In this document: in pieces, positions 12,306-24,470 of the stretch
How the letters are laid out: each line of letters begins with the position of its first letter
Position numbering within the stretch: position 1 is the stretch's first letter
Source of the DNA: Conoideocrella luteorostrata
Taxonomy: Eukaryota; Ascomycota; Sordariomycetes; Hypocreales; Clavicipitaceae
NCBI GenBank assembly: GCA_032433595.1
Contig: JASWJB010000017.1
Coordinates: 124,001 to 188,000, forward strand
DNA length: 64,000 nucleotides
Reading direction: 5' to 3'
Notes under the pieces: model-generated
What the model was told of the DNA's origin: nothing
What the model saw: the letters and a program-made list of their open reading frames with translations, nothing else
Database searches by the model: none
Translations under genes and position numbers: made by a program

Positions 12306-13093
12306 TTACAGGTTGGCCTTGGACTTGGCCTTCTTCATAATGGGGTCCAGCTTGGTGGCCTTCATGATGTCGCCCTTGACCTTGAGCTTGCCGGACATGA
12401 AGAGACGCTGGGGGTTGGCGGAGCCCTCGACGAGCTTGCCAAAGTCTTCTTCGGAGAGGAGGAGAGTGACTGTTGAGAAGGAAGAGGCACGTTAGTATTT
12501 CTTATTTATTTTATTTATATTATTTTCTAGAAGAAGCCAAATTTTGCAAAACGATCTTGGCTGTTCGCAGCATGTGGTCGGATAGAATATGAGACTGTCA
12601 TGCGGGTTATAAACTCACCAGTGGGCTTGCTGCCAGTGCCTTTGCCAACACGGCCGGACTCCTTGAGGTCGACGTGCCAGCTCTCGCTCTCGCCAGCCTT
12701 GTTCTTGAGGGTGAAGGCAAAGATGCCGTTGGCCTGCTTGATGGCGTCCTTACGCTCGCCGTCGGAACCGGCCAGCACACTGTCAATGACGTCGAAAGCG
12801 GCGGAGGAAGGGAACTTCTCTGCGGGTAAGAGTTAGCGGGAAATTTGAGCATGCGGCGCCAGTCTTGAACGGAAAAGGCCAATTCGGTAAACCCGCTGGT
12901 TCCTGCCTCTTTCCTCAGTTTCATCGCAATCGTCGCTTGAGCCAGGACGAATGTGTGTCTGTGGACATTTCGACGACAGCAACTGCTTGAGAAATCGGAA
13001 CACGGCGGGAATCCCTTGCCATGGTATGATTCTAGCACCGGGTAAGGGGAGGAGAGGGGGAACACAAGTGCACGAACCGTTAGCGAAACCCAT
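12306..13093 (-). CDS. SCP2 sterol-carrier / lipid-transfer domain protein
   Basis: Exons 13078-13093, 12619-12819 and 12306-12469 give 126 residues, essentially one SCP2 domain. The first coding exon is only 16 nt and is followed by a 258-nt intron with a GTTCGT donor. Diagnostic stretches are the N-terminal FPSSAAFDVI, IFAFTLKNK, VTLLLSEEDFGKLVEG, and LFMSGKLKVKGDIMKATKLDPI near the C-terminus. By family it binds fatty acyl chains or sterols in a hydrophobic tunnel and is often peroxisomal. The C-terminus ANL is at best a weak PTS1-like tripeptide, so location is uncertain. It is convergent with the nitronate monooxygenase gene, with a gap of about 220 bp. Confidence 0.9.
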
Positions 13094-14724
13094 TTTGGCG
13101 GATGTGTATATTGGTCAAGAGTCGATGAAGAAGGAAAATAAGAGTCGAAGGGGTGTAAGAAAAAGAAAATCCAAATCCTTTTTTGTACTTTGCACGTTTC
13201 GCAGAGGTTCCGAGAGGGGCGGCGTAGTGTTTAAATGGCGGCGAACATGTACCCAGGCCAGCGCATTCATTCGGTTAGCTCTGCGGCAGGGACAGCATGT
13301 GATGGTTACCTCGGCCTGACATCATGTGCTGTGCAGCACTGGCACCACCACGCACCACCACAGACCTTCAAATGCCTGCCGTTCCCTCCTCCTCCGGGGA
13401 CGAAGTTGGCGCCGCGACCTTGGGGAAAGAGAGATCCACAGGAGCCGCTTTCTGGACTTGCTCGCGACACTGTCCCTATTTCGGTGTCGATACACGCGTG
13501 CTGCAATGTCGATGGCTCTGGTTTACTCCATATGGAGTCTCTGTGGTATGCTACGCTTTGCCATGCCGGTGTAAAATGAATTTGCAGTCTGGTACTTTTC
13601 TGCCCCCCTTCCCCCTACCCCGTTTCGGCAGCGGAATTTTTCTGGTCCTCGGTAGACTTGGCCATCCCCTCATCCGTCCCCAGCTTCTCCGCCTTGGGGT
13701 ACTAAGCGCTGTGTCCCCTTCTAAGACAGCATCCAACCAACTACGGAGTAACTAGCTAGTTACTTTTCTGGCCATCTGGGATGGAGTAGACACACCAGAA
13801 GAGGCCTGGGTTGGGGTCGATTGCTCCGGACGGGATTGCGGAGTCTGGCATTGGATGCTCGGCGCCGTGTCCAGCTCCTCTATTTTGGACCCAAGTTCCT
13901 CACAGCCAGCCGCTTTTGACTCGCCGAACGGAGCCACGAGTTATACCGAAGGCCACCACGGCTTCGTACAATGGCCATCAGTGTCACTCTGTTAGGGGGT
14001 TCTTTGCGAATCTGATGTTAAATGCTCCGAGGACCTGTGGCACTTCCTGTTGACTACTCCGTAAGCGAGATGCACACACGACACTGCGCGACAAGTACAA
14101 CAACCGGGGTTCGGAAGTCAAAATTTTTGTCTGCAGCGCAGCTGTGATTCCGGTCCTCGTCGTGCTCCGTATCCCGTATTCCGTACTGCACTTAACACAG
14201 CATTCCCGTAGTTACCTGATCACCATTGTGGGGGATTTTGAAAGCGTCACACAGTTCTGGTCGTTCAACGGTCAATTCGCACGTGCTGCAGGGCTTCTCC
14301 CCTCGATTATACAATCCAGAGTGACGAGTCTATATATTCCCACCTCATGCAAATGTTCTAGATACGTTGGGAGTTGGTACAGTGTTTCTTGATATATCGT
14401 ACATTCGGAAGAAGTGAGTTGATTGCTCGTTTTGCTTTCCATTCCGCCTGCACAATCTATTTCTACGGAGTTGTGCAAATCCAGCAGAACACGCTGGTCA
14501 ATCGCACTCACAGGTCTTGCGACTTTTGCAGAGGAACAACAATGTTCATCCTCCTCCATTGAACTTACAATTCCCAGTCAGGGACGGCAAAATCTCGTTG
14601 CTGGGGCCAATGCTCTGGTCTGTACAATCCAAATGGTTAGCAATTTACATGCAAATCCCGGACCCGTCACCGGCTGGTCGCTCGGCCAATAACCAAAAGA
14701 ATAAAAAAGGAAGCATCCAGATAC
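13094..14724. other. Intergenic region upstream of the SCP2 gene
   Basis: This holds the SCP2 promoter and the 3' side of the LETM1-like gene. Exact TACGGAGTA-type motifs lie at 13742 and 14055, with looser variants near 14163 and 14463. Open frames are under 145 codons, overlap each other on several frames and look like no known domain. Confidence 0.6.
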
Positions 14725-15801
14725 TCACCTCGTCAGCAACAACGTAGCCATCCTTCTCCTCCTTTCAGAAATGCCCTCCGCAGCCGTCAGCCGCAGCCAA
14801 TCGCCCAACCAGCTGCGCAACTCAGTCTCGCTCTTCCCCAAAACATCAATACCTCGCTCTGCACATGCAATGCGTAGTTCGTCCGTCTCTAGGCCCATAG
14901 GACCGCCGTCCTCTACCAGATTCTTGTCATCGCCCTCCAGGAACGCCATGCGTAGTCTCCCTTTGATCTGCCACATGCCTGGCGGTGTGAAACCTAGGCG
15001 ATCCCACATCACGCCTGACAAGTGCAGGCTCTTCAGCACATGTTTTCTCGCCAGAGCTGGACTGATTCGCGGGCTGAGCACCCCATGAGGATACTGCGCC
15101 TCCAGCTCGGCAAAGGCGGCTCTGCGGCGTTGCTCGGCCTTTTCGAGACCGGAGTATATTTGTTTTGGTATGCGACATGTATACGGCACAACGCCGTCGA
15201 CGTAAATGACTGCCAGGGCGGTAAATTCCCCAATAACAATGAGCATCAGTCCAAAGAGCGGTAATCGTAGCAAATCATGTCGTACACGCCAGAGGAGCAC
15301 CCAATCTGCCCGGGAAAACGTCTTGGGGACATAATGAGGTTTCCAGATGGAAGGTCGGTCTTCTGCTGGGGTTCTTTCGAGCTTCTCCTTCAGCAGTCTC
15401 CGATTTGCCAGCACTGCTTTCAACCCATCCTTGTAGAATCTCAAATATCCCTTTCCCAGCTGGAAAAGGTACTGAAAAGTCGACTCTGATGCGCTTCGCT
15501 GCGGTACGTCCAGAAACGGTGGTCTTGTCGAGGCCGGCGGGTTCAATAGCGGGCTTTTCGCGAGCCGGGTTTCACGGCGGCCGCTGGACGAGTTGTGGGT
15601 TTGACGCCATTGTTGACTGATGAGAGCCACGTATGAGCCGTGCGGTTTTATTATGGATGGCGGGTAGTGAAGGAGGCTGCTGCTGCGGTAGGTCGCACAA
15701 TGCCGCCAGGGGATTTGGGCACTCATGGCAAGTGCGGATAAGTTAACGTTTGCGACGTTGAGGAAGTTGCCGTGATGGTGACTTGAAGTTCGAAGCTGCA
15801 A
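14725..15801 (-). CDS. LETM1 RBD-domain mitochondrial inner-membrane protein (divergent)
   Basis: A single intronless frame of 358 residues from the first ATG. A second in-frame ATG at 15726 (residue 26) gives a more typical mitochondrial presequence rich in Arg and Ser, so the true start may be 15726. One hydrophobic segment (about residues 180-202) is followed by a LETM1-like soluble domain with LARKHVLKSLHLSGVMWDRLG and a C-terminal helical region (ELRIACAERGIDV, ELRSWLGDWLRL). By family such proteins are matrix-facing inner-membrane factors linked to K+/H+ homeostasis and mitochondrial ribosome binding (Mdm38/LETM1). This one is shorter than Mdm38, so it is a related RBD protein rather than the main orthologue. 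It is divergent from the methionine sulfoxide reductase gene. Confidence 0.8.
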   Translation of the reverse strand: MQLRTSSHHHGNFLNVANVNLSALAMSAQIPWRHCATYRSSSLLHYPPSIIKPHGSYVALISQQWRQTHNSSSGRRETRLAKSPLLNPPASTRPPFLDVPQRSASESTFQYLFQLGKGYLRFYKDGLKAVLANRRLLKEKLERTPAEDRPSIWKPHYVPKTFSRADWVLLWRVRHDLLRLPLFGLMLIVIGEFTALAVIYVDGVVPYTCRIPKQIYSGLEKAEQRRRAAFAELEAQYPHGVLSPRISPALARKHVLKSLHLSGVMWDRLGFTPPGMWQIKGRLRMAFLEGDDKNLVEDGGPMGLETDELRIACAERGIDVLGKSETELRSWLGDWLRLTAAEGISERRRRMATLLLTR

Positions 15802-16421
15802 TTTTGGAGAGCAATCATTGGTCGAGAGAAAGGCCCACTTACTAGTACTAGCCGAAGCAAAGAGAAAAAGACTGTTAAGTATATATAAGCATCGCTAACT
15901 CACTTAGATGCTGTAATGATGTGTTTTATTTCCTTCTATGCCAGCAAGGCTTGGAGTTGCAGCTATGGAGTTTTTTTGGAGCCGCATGGCTGGGCGATTT
16001 CATGAAACTGTGCGGTGTAACATACACACTGCTTGGAGTTTGCTCACTTTCCCAACATGCATAGCGATAGCCCCTTAGTCAAGATGGAAACAAAGACAAT
16101 TAAGTTGTTATGATGATGAAACCAAGCGGAACAGCTCTATAGCTGCTTGTAACTCAATTGATTGCATTTTGACAACGGAAAAGATGTAGCTATACTCCGT
16201 ATGGTATCGCGCATCAGAGGCTGTGTGGTTTGAAGAACAGAATGTCGGTGACTAATCCCAAGACAGATTCCGAGCTAGTTTACCCACATGGGAAAAAATC
16301 ACGACATCGACCGAATTTACTGGTTCTGGTTCGGGGCTGAACAAATTCCCGGAGGCCAAATTCTTCAATAGAATTCACTTCGTAGACAAACCGGCAAATA
16401 TAGTACAGGGTCTGGGATAAA
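15802..16421. other. Bidirectional upstream region (LETM1-like / methionine sulfoxide reductase)
   Basis: About 620 bp between divergent start codons. One exact TACTCCGTA motif is at 16193. No coding frame is seen. Confidence 0.6.
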
Positions 16422-17216
16422 ATGGTGAGAGTTTTCATGTAAGCGTCTTTTGCAGGGTTGGGAACTCACAGCTTATAGGTCCACGCAGATGCGAGCAATT
16501 TCTCTGAAGGCATCACCAAGGATGATGCCTACGAGCAAGTCCTGATGCAGGCTGAGGGGTTGTTTATGGACCAGCGCAATTGGGTGAGTTGGAGTTTTTC
16601 CATCAATAGAATCAATTCCATATTCTAACACCACGGCTCAGGTTTGGTAAGAGTACCTCGCAAGGATGCAATTCTTCATATAAGAAGCCAAGCCGAACTA
16701 ACCTGAAGCCCAGTAATCTTGCCAATGCAGCATCACTGCTATGGCATGCGTACAAGTCATTGCCAGCCCCAAGTAAAGAAGTCAATTGGGCAGGTATGAC
16801 AGGCTACTACAGCTGATTTTGAAGATTGAAGCATGGACTGACACGGACTATCTTATCTAGGCTTCTACGTCCTTGACCCATCATCCAGACATCCACAGCT
16901 CATCTTGGGTCCCTTCCAAGGCAAAGTAGCCTGCCAGACCATTGCTTTTGGCCGGGGTGTCTGTGGTGCAGCCGCGGCTACGCAAGAGACGCAGCTGGTT
17001 GCGGATGTGGACAAGTTCCCGGGTCATATTGCCTGTGATGGCGATACCAGAAGCGAGATCGTGGTGCCTATTGTGGCAGATACGGATGGGAACGGTGTGA
17101 AGAAGGTTGTGGCTATTATTGATGTTGATTGTACGATGGAGAACGGGTTTGACGAGTTGGACAAGAAGTATTTAGAAGATTTGGCGTTGTTGTTGGGCAG
17201 AAGCTGTGATTGGTGA
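16422..17216 (+). CDS. Free methionine-(R)-sulfoxide reductase (GAF domain, fRMsr)
   Basis: Five coding exons reconstruct a 182-residue GAF protein: 16422-16424 (only the ATG), 16479-16583, a 5-nt microexon 16642-16646, 16714-16793 and 16861-17216. The spliced protein reads through the conserved RNWVCNLANAASLLWHAYK and NWAGFYV, then ILGPFQGKVACQTI, GRGVCGAAA and GHIACDGDTRSEIVVPI. The three cysteines in GKVAC, GVC and GHIAC match the catalytic and resolving cysteines of yeast fRMsr. By family it reduces free, not protein-bound, methionine-R-sulfoxide in the cytosol using thioredoxin. Both the ATG-only exon and the microexon are needed to restore conserved sequence, so I trust them, but cDNA is the real test. 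Confidence 0.88.
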
Positions 17217-19119
17217 TGCAGAATAGACACGGGGCTCCAAGCAAGTGAAACTGCCGCTAGCCTGCTAGATCGGATTGTGAAATCAAGGGCAGCTTGCTGG
17301 ACAGCTGTGGTGGCACTTGAATTCAGGCATGCTTTACTATTCGCCATGCCAACTCCGGAGGACCCTGAAGTGCTCACTTGAGTGCTCACTTGAGAGCTGA
17401 GACACCCGTCGTGGCCGTGGCGACGAAAAAGGGCAGAATGTCTCAAGATGTCATGCTGGATCAACGACCCACACGGCTTGAAAGCCAGTGACGTTGATTC
17501 TTTCTTCTGGTTGTGAATATACTTATTATTCTCGGGGCAAGGTGTAGAGTAGGACACGGCTTAATTCTAAAAGTCTAATTTCATGTATTTGACTTCAGAA
17601 CTCAGTTTTCAGGCTCACACTGTAGGATATGTACTTCCATCTTGGACAGGGTCGGCGCTTGGGCAGACGGTTTTGCTCGCACGAAACAGTACTCGCAAGC
17701 TTATAGTTTATTTTTACACTATCGACCGGAAGTCCGTCCACACAAAAATAAGCAAACTGCAGCCTCATTGGTGGCGCGCATGCCTGGCATTCTTGCCGTG
17801 CCAGGGCAACGTCAGCATCTGCGCTAGCAACGCATCGAACACGCCAGCCGTCGGGGCGCTGCAGCTTCGCCCACCGTAACTCGCAACCGGATGGGCGGAT
17901 GGATGGATGGCTTCAGTGAAGATCTCGGTGCAATAGTCAGAAAATAGAAAATCACGCTGGTTTGGCAAGCCGGTCATGGCGTGACATCGGCCAGTGGTAC
18001 GTCTTGCATTGCGCTGTTGACGTCAGGTTGCCAAGTGCAGTCAACTGGAACAACTACCCAGGTAAGGAGGACTTAGAGTTGTGGTTGTCAGGGGAAGCTT
18101 GTACATAACTTTGCCCTGGATCTTGGATACTTCAGTGGACCTGCGTTGGGCCACTGTAGACTGGTGGGGAACGATCGGGCCAAGACAGCTGGAAGTTGCT
18201 AAGAATACCAGCCTTGCCTAGCTAGGTTGTAGTTTGTACAGGCCTTTGCGGTATTTGGCCGCTACTAGTAATGCCAGCAAAAATCTTGCAAAACTTTCAG
18301 GGGCCAAGACTTGATGGATCTTGGATGTGCCTGAGATGGTGTCTTTCCACTCGGTTGCCCTGTACTCCGTACGGAGTATCAAACACAAATATGATATTGG
18401 TTCTCAGCTACGGCTGAGCAGTTGAGGAACCTAAAACCACCCTATTGTATTGCGGACTAATACTGACAGGGGGTCTTAAGGGCATACAGGCCACTCAGCA
18501 TGGCACATCCACTCGCCAGCCACCTTGTTTTGACAGTCGCCCCGCCCCAGCCATGCAGAAGACCAATCTGTCTGGGTTGTTTGCAGGACTTGCAGGGCTT
18601 GAAGGGCGGCGAGGGCGGCGTCGATCCACTACGCACGCCGCATCCGTCTCCCCAACCACTCGAACTCACGCAAGCTCCCGCTACAAACCCCCCTCGGCGA
18701 ATCGCATGCTGGCCAATGTACTAGTTAGCTAGCTGGAACAAAACAAGCCGTCATATCTCTCTCGTCTGCGGCGAAACCTCTCGGCACCACAACGCCTTTC
18801 TTTCCCTTACCTGCTTGGGTGTATGCAATTGTCATCCGTAACGAGGTCATTGTGTCCGCCGTTTTCGACACAACGGATTGTCTAACGGATTGTTTTACAT
18901 TGTCGATGATTTAAATATCTTCCGGCTGTCATTGTAGCCTTTGGTCTCTCCTTCTCTCTCTTGTGTCCCCACCACCATTCGTTTATTCCGCTGCGCCAGA
19001 CGCCGATGTAAACAAATCAAATCCGCCTCGTTTATCAACCTTGGCATATCGGCAGCTCAAAATTCGCTGTCAGCTACGACAAAGCCTCCTCCCGGGAAGG
19101 CTCTGCAGAATCCTACAAA
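17217..19119. other. Intergenic region upstream of the C2 protein gene
   Basis: This contains the 3' end of the reductase transcript and a pyrimidine-rich stretch before 19120 that fits a fungal promoter and 5' UTR. A short GGAT/GGATG run lies near 17893. No coding frame with fungal codon bias is seen. Confidence 0.6.
18363..18378. repeat. Perfect 16-bp palindrome TACTCCGTACGGAGTA
   Basis: TACTCCGTA and TACGGAGTA overlap by two bases to form a perfect palindrome, one of several elements from the same intergenic motif family. Confidence 0.95.
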
Positions 19120-21889
19120 ATGGCAACAAGCTCAAAGACGTTTGCTCTCAGTGGAGGGCACACGGCTGGCATCTTCGCCGACATGACCGTGGACGGGCCT
19201 GTAATTGGCACTCTGGTGGCCGTTGTCGATAGGGCAAAGAACTTGCCCAACAGAAAGACCATCGGCAAACAAGACCCATACTGTGCTGCTAGATTGGGAA
19301 AGGAAGCAAAGAAGACGACAACGGATATTCGCGGAGGCCAAACACCCAAGTGGTAATTACACCCTTTCATTAGTAACGCTCTGGACGATACTAATTAGAT
19401 GCAGGGACCAAGAACTTCGTTTCACCGTGCACGACTCACCTGACTATTACCAGCTCAAGATATCCGTTTTTACCGACGATAAGAAGACCGATTTGATCGG
19501 AGAGTCTTGGATTGATTTGAAGTCCATCATCGTCCCCGGAGGTGGTCAAAATGACATGTGGCAGGGCTTGACCTGCCGGGGCAAGTACGCCGGCGAGATC
19601 AGAGTCGAGATCACCTATTACGACAACAGGCCGAGGCCCGATAAAGTAGCGGCCAAGCAGAGACAACAGTCTGCTACGGAACAAGACACAACTGGCTCGT
19701 TGAAGCAGCGAACACCCGTCAAGAGGCGGCCATTGCCGTCGGATCCTATAACGGGCGAAGCACCCGCAACTCCCCTTGCCGCAGTTCCTGCGCAGCTGGA
19801 GCAGCACCATACCCCTCGATCTCAAACCAAGCCTGCACCACACTCGGCATTCATCCCTGCCCAGTCACCACTCCAGTCCGTGGAATACAGCACACCGCCC
19901 CAGATTACGCCGGGTGGTGCAAGACAACAGACGGAAAGAGACCCGTATACACCATCACCTCACTCAACTCATCGACACGGACATCGCACTAGGGAGTCAC
20001 AGGGTACACCATCGCGGTATCAAGAAGATCGAGGCTACGGTCAAAGGAGCCAAGCATCTCCTTATGATCACACACCTGACCATCGTAACTCGCATGGCCC
20101 TTCTTCAGAACCCCTTGAGTTACCTGACGACACGGGTGTTGCACCACTGTCTTTTGACGACGAAGCACCCCCACCTCCTCCTGCTCACAGATCGAGACAG
20201 AACAGTGCTGGGCCAGATGCTGTAGTAGTACGCAACTCGTACGATGTATCGCCACAAAAGTCACCAATGCCAATGAGGAAGGATGTTTTGAAGAGCGAGG
20301 CTCACAGGCACTCCATTGGCTCATACCCTGGTCAGCCAGTTTTCAAGCCTTATGATCCGTCCGTGTCGTCGCCGATACCGATTGCTCCCCGGAATGATGC
20401 GCTGTATGAGTCGCCTTCGTCACGATATCAATCTCAAAGTCCCGGGTACAGCCCCAGCTACAGCCCTCATCACAGATCCATGCAACCTTCCGTGGAGGAC
20501 GTTCCCGATTCACCAAATGCATCCTACAGGCATAGCAGCAGCTCGCGGGCAGTAGCATACAAAGATGACTTTGGTTACAATGCTGGTCCAAACAACATGT
20601 CACAAAGTATTGTAAGCAGTTCTCCTGGCGCTTCTCGCCAATTCCATGGCGAGCCCTCGCAGTACGACCCTCGAGAGTACCCAGATCACGACGGCCACCC
20701 TTCTTCCGTCTCACCGCTGTCTGTCATGGACTATTCCAACAATTCCTCTCAGGTCTCTCACCACTCGCAGCCCAGTCAGCATGGGCGATCCACGCGGCAC
20801 AGTGATTTTGAAACATCTCACTCACGCCATTCGCCTGGTTACGGACCACCCGATGTCCCGGCATCATTGTCTCCAGGTGTAGACCTGGCGTTGTCTCAGG
20901 AGTTCTCCGATCGCTCTTACGGCGATCGTCGATACGACAGTCGCCTTAGTGGTCAACACGCGACTCCCACACGCGGCCGTCATCAAAGCGAGGGGCCACC
21001 GTCATATTCGAACTCCCCTCAGACATACACACCACAGTCATACGATGGACGATCCGTCGTTACTTACTCGCGTCGACCAGATCCGCATGCAGCGAGACCC
21101 AGAAACTCCCCAAGTCCGAACCCCAGTCCGCAGCATGCGATCCGTAGAAAGTCTGTTAGCCCAGCGCCGCGTCCGGCAGCGGAGAACAGAAGGCTTTCTG
21201 ATACTCCCTTTGGCCCAGACTCGTACAATGCGTTTAATACAAGCATGGCTTCCCCAGCAGCTCCCAATGCCCGCGAGGACCAGGCGGACCCCAACGCAAA
21301 GATCATCACCCATGATGGTCGAGAGATTGATCCATCTGATCATCTACCAATGGATACGTGGGCTCCAGAGCCTGAATCCAAGGCTAAACAGGCTTCCCCA
21401 GAGCCACGGACTAGACCCTCACCATCGGGAGCGCAGCCGATGCCCCCTACTGGCCGAAGACCTCTCCGTATTGTTGCTCGTCCAGACGCCACGGCTACAC
21501 AGCAACAGCCGCCCTATTACGGGCAAATAGATAACATGCGAACCCCGCCAACGAGTGGACGCAACCGTCTCCAAAAGAAGACTCCTCGCGGATCAGCTGG
21601 CCACGCCGGCCACTCGGCGTCGATGTCGAGCCCACTTGCCCCAATCTCTCCAGATAACTACCAGGAGAGACATCAGTACACTCCGACTAGAGGGCCTCAT
21701 CACAGCAGCTCATTCGACTATCCTAATGAGAATCATGCACCACTCTATGGGACAGGGCCGCCGATTCCAGCTAAGGTGCCTCTACCAGTTATGAGTGGTG
21801 CAAATGGCGGAGCAGACATGTCATTCATGGAAGAGATGCAGCGAATTGATATCGGCGCCGGCCGGTCCCGACGTCGTGGTGGATATTGA
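19120..21889 (+). CDS. C2-domain ingression protein, Inn1/Fic1-like
   Basis: Two exons (19120-19352 and 19405-21889) give 905 residues. An N-terminal C2 domain (about 25-145) has VIGTLVAVVDRAKNLPNRK, the DPYCAARLG loop and LIGESWIDLKSIIVPGG. The remaining 750 residues are low-complexity, rich in Pro, Ser, His and Tyr, with many PxxP motifs, and no other domain is visible. The layout matches the yeast Inn1 and S. pombe Fic1 cytokinesis proteins, where the C2 domain acts at the cleavage furrow and the PxxP tail binds SH3 partners such as Hof1/Cdc15 and Cyk3. A septation role is inferred from this. The first intron splits the Trp codon of PKW. The protein is much longer than the yeast forms, as is usual in filamentous ascomycetes. 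Confidence 0.85.
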
Positions 21890-22375
21890 AAACCCGCATA
21901 GAATGGAAATTTATGCAACAAGCACATCCGACTTGTACAATACAAATTGCATTTTCATTGGAGATATTAAACGGCGTTTTAGAATACCCTAAGTAACATA
22001 AAACTGGGCTGGTAATTGAATATAGGGATCAAATGAAATTGAGCATCTTATTGTACATTGGCTGCCTCGAAGCTTAATAGCATGCATGTGCTTGGTTTAA
22101 TCCGAATTAATTAGCACTCAATTGGTGATGATGAATTGTGTACGGAGTACGGTAGCTAACCAGTTAACGCTAGGCCCATTCTGGGAAAGAGTACCTAGAT
22201 GTGCACCGAATCCACAAAACGGCTTGACCGCATTGAGACTTCGAGCGGCAGAAAAAAAAAAAACCTAGCTACAATACCAACAAGCCGCCGCCCGGGTTTG
22301 TAAGTTACCAAGATACAGACAATTTGCAACTCGCACCTCGCATCGCAAGGCTCACCTACCCAAAGTGCAGCGACA
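21890..22375. other. Intergenic region between the C2 protein and UTP15 genes
   Basis: A 486-bp tandem-orientation spacer with an exact TACGGAGTA motif at 22141 and an A-rich run near 22252. It should hold the C2 gene terminator and the UTP15 promoter. Confidence 0.6.
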
Positions 22376-23965
22376 ATGGCAGCGGCTCAGGTGGGACCCC
22401 TTCCACAGGTCAAGCTGCCTTCTGGCCCATCGCCAGTGACGGCCGAACAGCGATACTGGAAATCCTTCAAAAACCAACTTCTCATCCCGTCCCCCACCAG
22501 CTACCCCGTCACACACATTTCCCACAATAGCGACTCGTTTGTCGTCACGAGCGGCACCCGGGTGCAAATATATTCGAATCGTACACGCAAACTTCTCAAG
22601 ACCATCACACGGTTTGGTGATATTGCGAGGAGTGGTGACATTCGCAAAGATGGCAAAGTTCTCGTGGCAGGTGAAGATACCGGTCGCATGCAGGTCTTTG
22701 ATGTAAATTCAAGAGCAATTCTAAAGACATGGACGGAGCACAAGCAGCCTGTGTGGACGACCAAGTTTTCTCCTACCGAGTTGACAACACTATTGAGTGC
22801 TAGTGATGATCGGACGGTTCGCCTTTGGGATTTGCCGAGCAATGAGGCGACAACGACGTTTGTTGGCCATAGTGACTACGTGCGATGTGCCAATTTCATG
22901 CCAGGCACCATGTCAAATATGGTTGTATCAGGAAGTTATGATTCTACCGTCAAGTTATGGGATCCCAGAATCGGTAGCAGCTCCGCTGTTATGACTTTTA
23001 AGCATGCCGCTCCCATTGAGGATGTGCTCCCACTGCCATCAGGCACGACGGTTCTTGCCGCGGCAGAGAACTCTGTCAGCGTGTTGGATCTGGTTGCCGC
23101 GAAACCATTGCATATGATTACCAACCACCAAAAGACTGTTACGTCGCTGAGTCTAGCTTCCGATGGTCGGCGCTTGGTTACGGGTGGTCTCGAGGGTCAT
23201 GTTAAAGTATTTGAAACTACAGGCTGGAATGTCGTCAACAGTGTCAAGTACCAGTCGCCTATTTTGTCGCTGCAAGTCATCACCTCTGGCGACGGTGCCG
23301 GAGCAAGCGATCGCCACCTGGCGGTTGGTATGCAGTCCGGCGTGCTGAGCATCAAAACTCGTCTTACAGGTGTGGAAGCCAGCCGCGGACGAGAGCGAGA
23401 AAAGGAAATGTCTGCACTTATTGCGGGAACGATAGGTTCGCACGATGCCAAGAAATCAAAACGCAAGCGAAGAATCGAAGCTGCCAGCCGTCTCGACTTG
23501 ATCGGTGAGGGTGCCGATGTGGTCATTGCTAACGAACCCCGTGCTTTTCGGAAAAAGGAACGTGCCTGGCAGAAGGATCTTCGACGTGGTCGGTACGGAC
23601 GCGCCCTTGATCAAGTTCTGGACAGTATGTCAAAGGACCATTCACCCATCAATGTTCTTACTCTGCTACTGGCATTACGCCATCGAAGTGCCATGCGGGA
23701 TGCCCTCGAGCATAGAGACGAAGTAAGCGTGGAGCCTATCCTGAAATGGGTGTGCCGTCATATCTGTGATCCTCTCTACGTCAGTGTTTGCGTGGAGGTA
23801 GGGCTACATCTGCTGGATCTTTATGCTGAATATGTTGGGGGCTCTGCTGAACTGCACAATGGGTTTAAGGTGCTGCACGTACGGGTGAAGTCGGAGGTTG
23901 AAAAGGCACAGATTGCGTGTCAGACGGGAGGGATGCTGGAAAGTTTGATGATTGCTACATTATAG
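22376..23965 (+). CDS. UTP15: U3 snoRNP component UTP15 (WD40, t-UTP subcomplex)
   Basis: One intronless frame of 529 residues. The N-terminus (YWKSFKNQLLIPSPTSYPVTHI) is typical of Utp15. Seven WD40-type blades follow to about residue 300, with clear repeats such as PVWTTKFSP...DDRTVRLWDL and GHSDYVRCANFMPG...SYDSTVKLWDP. The C-terminal UTP15_C region (about 370-520) contains FRKKERAWQKDLRRGRYGRALDQVLD-type sequence. By family it is a nucleolar subunit of the t-UTP/UTP-A complex that couples rDNA transcription with early 18S pre-rRNA processing. Start choice is supported by the family N-terminus lying directly after the ATG. Confidence 0.96.
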   Translation: MAAAQVGPLPQVKLPSGPSPVTAEQRYWKSFKNQLLIPSPTSYPVTHISHNSDSFVVTSGTRVQIYSNRTRKLLKTITRFGDIARSGDIRKDGKVLVAGEDTGRMQVFDVNSRAILKTWTEHKQPVWTTKFSPTELTTLLSASDDRTVRLWDLPSNEATTTFVGHSDYVRCANFMPGTMSNMVVSGSYDSTVKLWDPRIGSSSAVMTFKHAAPIEDVLPLPSGTTVLAAAENSVSVLDLVAAKPLHMITNHQKTVTSLSLASDGRRLVTGGLEGHVKVFETTGWNVVNSVKYQSPILSLQVITSGDGAGASDRHLAVGMQSGVLSIKTRLTGVEASRGREREKEMSALIAGTIGSHDAKKSKRKRRIEAASRLDLIGEGADVVIANEPRAFRKKERAWQKDLRRGRYGRALDQVLDSMSKDHSPINVLTLLLALRHRSAMRDALEHRDEVSVEPILKWVCRHICDPLYVSVCVEVGLHLLDLYAEYVGGSAELHNGFKVLHVRVKSEVEKAQIACQTGGMLESLMIATL

Positions 23966-24470
23966 ATTTTGAGTTTTTGCCGGCCAGATGTGCTTATGTC
24001 AGCTGGGACCGAGCGGATTTCGCATTGCAGAGGCGTTTCGGAGGAAAAAGATGATATCTCGGTATGTGTATCTGATTATACAGTGGACAATACATTTGCA
24101 ACTACTTGGCGGTTCGGGTTGATGCACGTTGGTGATGCTGCAATGCCAACCCCTTGGTGATGTATATTGGTGTAGTTCAAACTGTGAATACTATATTTGC
24201 GGGAACAGTAACACTGTAAATGCCATGTAAATTGATTGATCAGTTGATATACAGCTTTGCGCAGTTTGGCACTTGCGTTGTTTCCAGATTGTGTTCACAT
24301 CCCAAAATCGTAGTCTGTTCCGGGTAGCCTCAGATGAAGTCCTTCCCCCCTGTGTAAGCTCCAGCAAGCACCCCCACCAAGACGTCACCTCTAAGCAACA
24401 AGCTCCCCGGTCTTCTCAGCTTCGCGATTTCTTTCTTCAACCGCGTCAGGACTGGCACCCAATCGCCAAC
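23966..24470. other. Intergenic region between UTP15 and dynactin p25 genes
   Basis: A 505-bp spacer in tandem orientation. Nothing coding is seen. The last 100 bases are pyrimidine-rich and likely 5' UTR of the p25 gene. Confidence 0.55.

Noticed and set aside
19436..21343. Several antisense frames of 80-135 codons across the C2 protein gene
   Set aside because: Shadow frames of a low-complexity coding exon.
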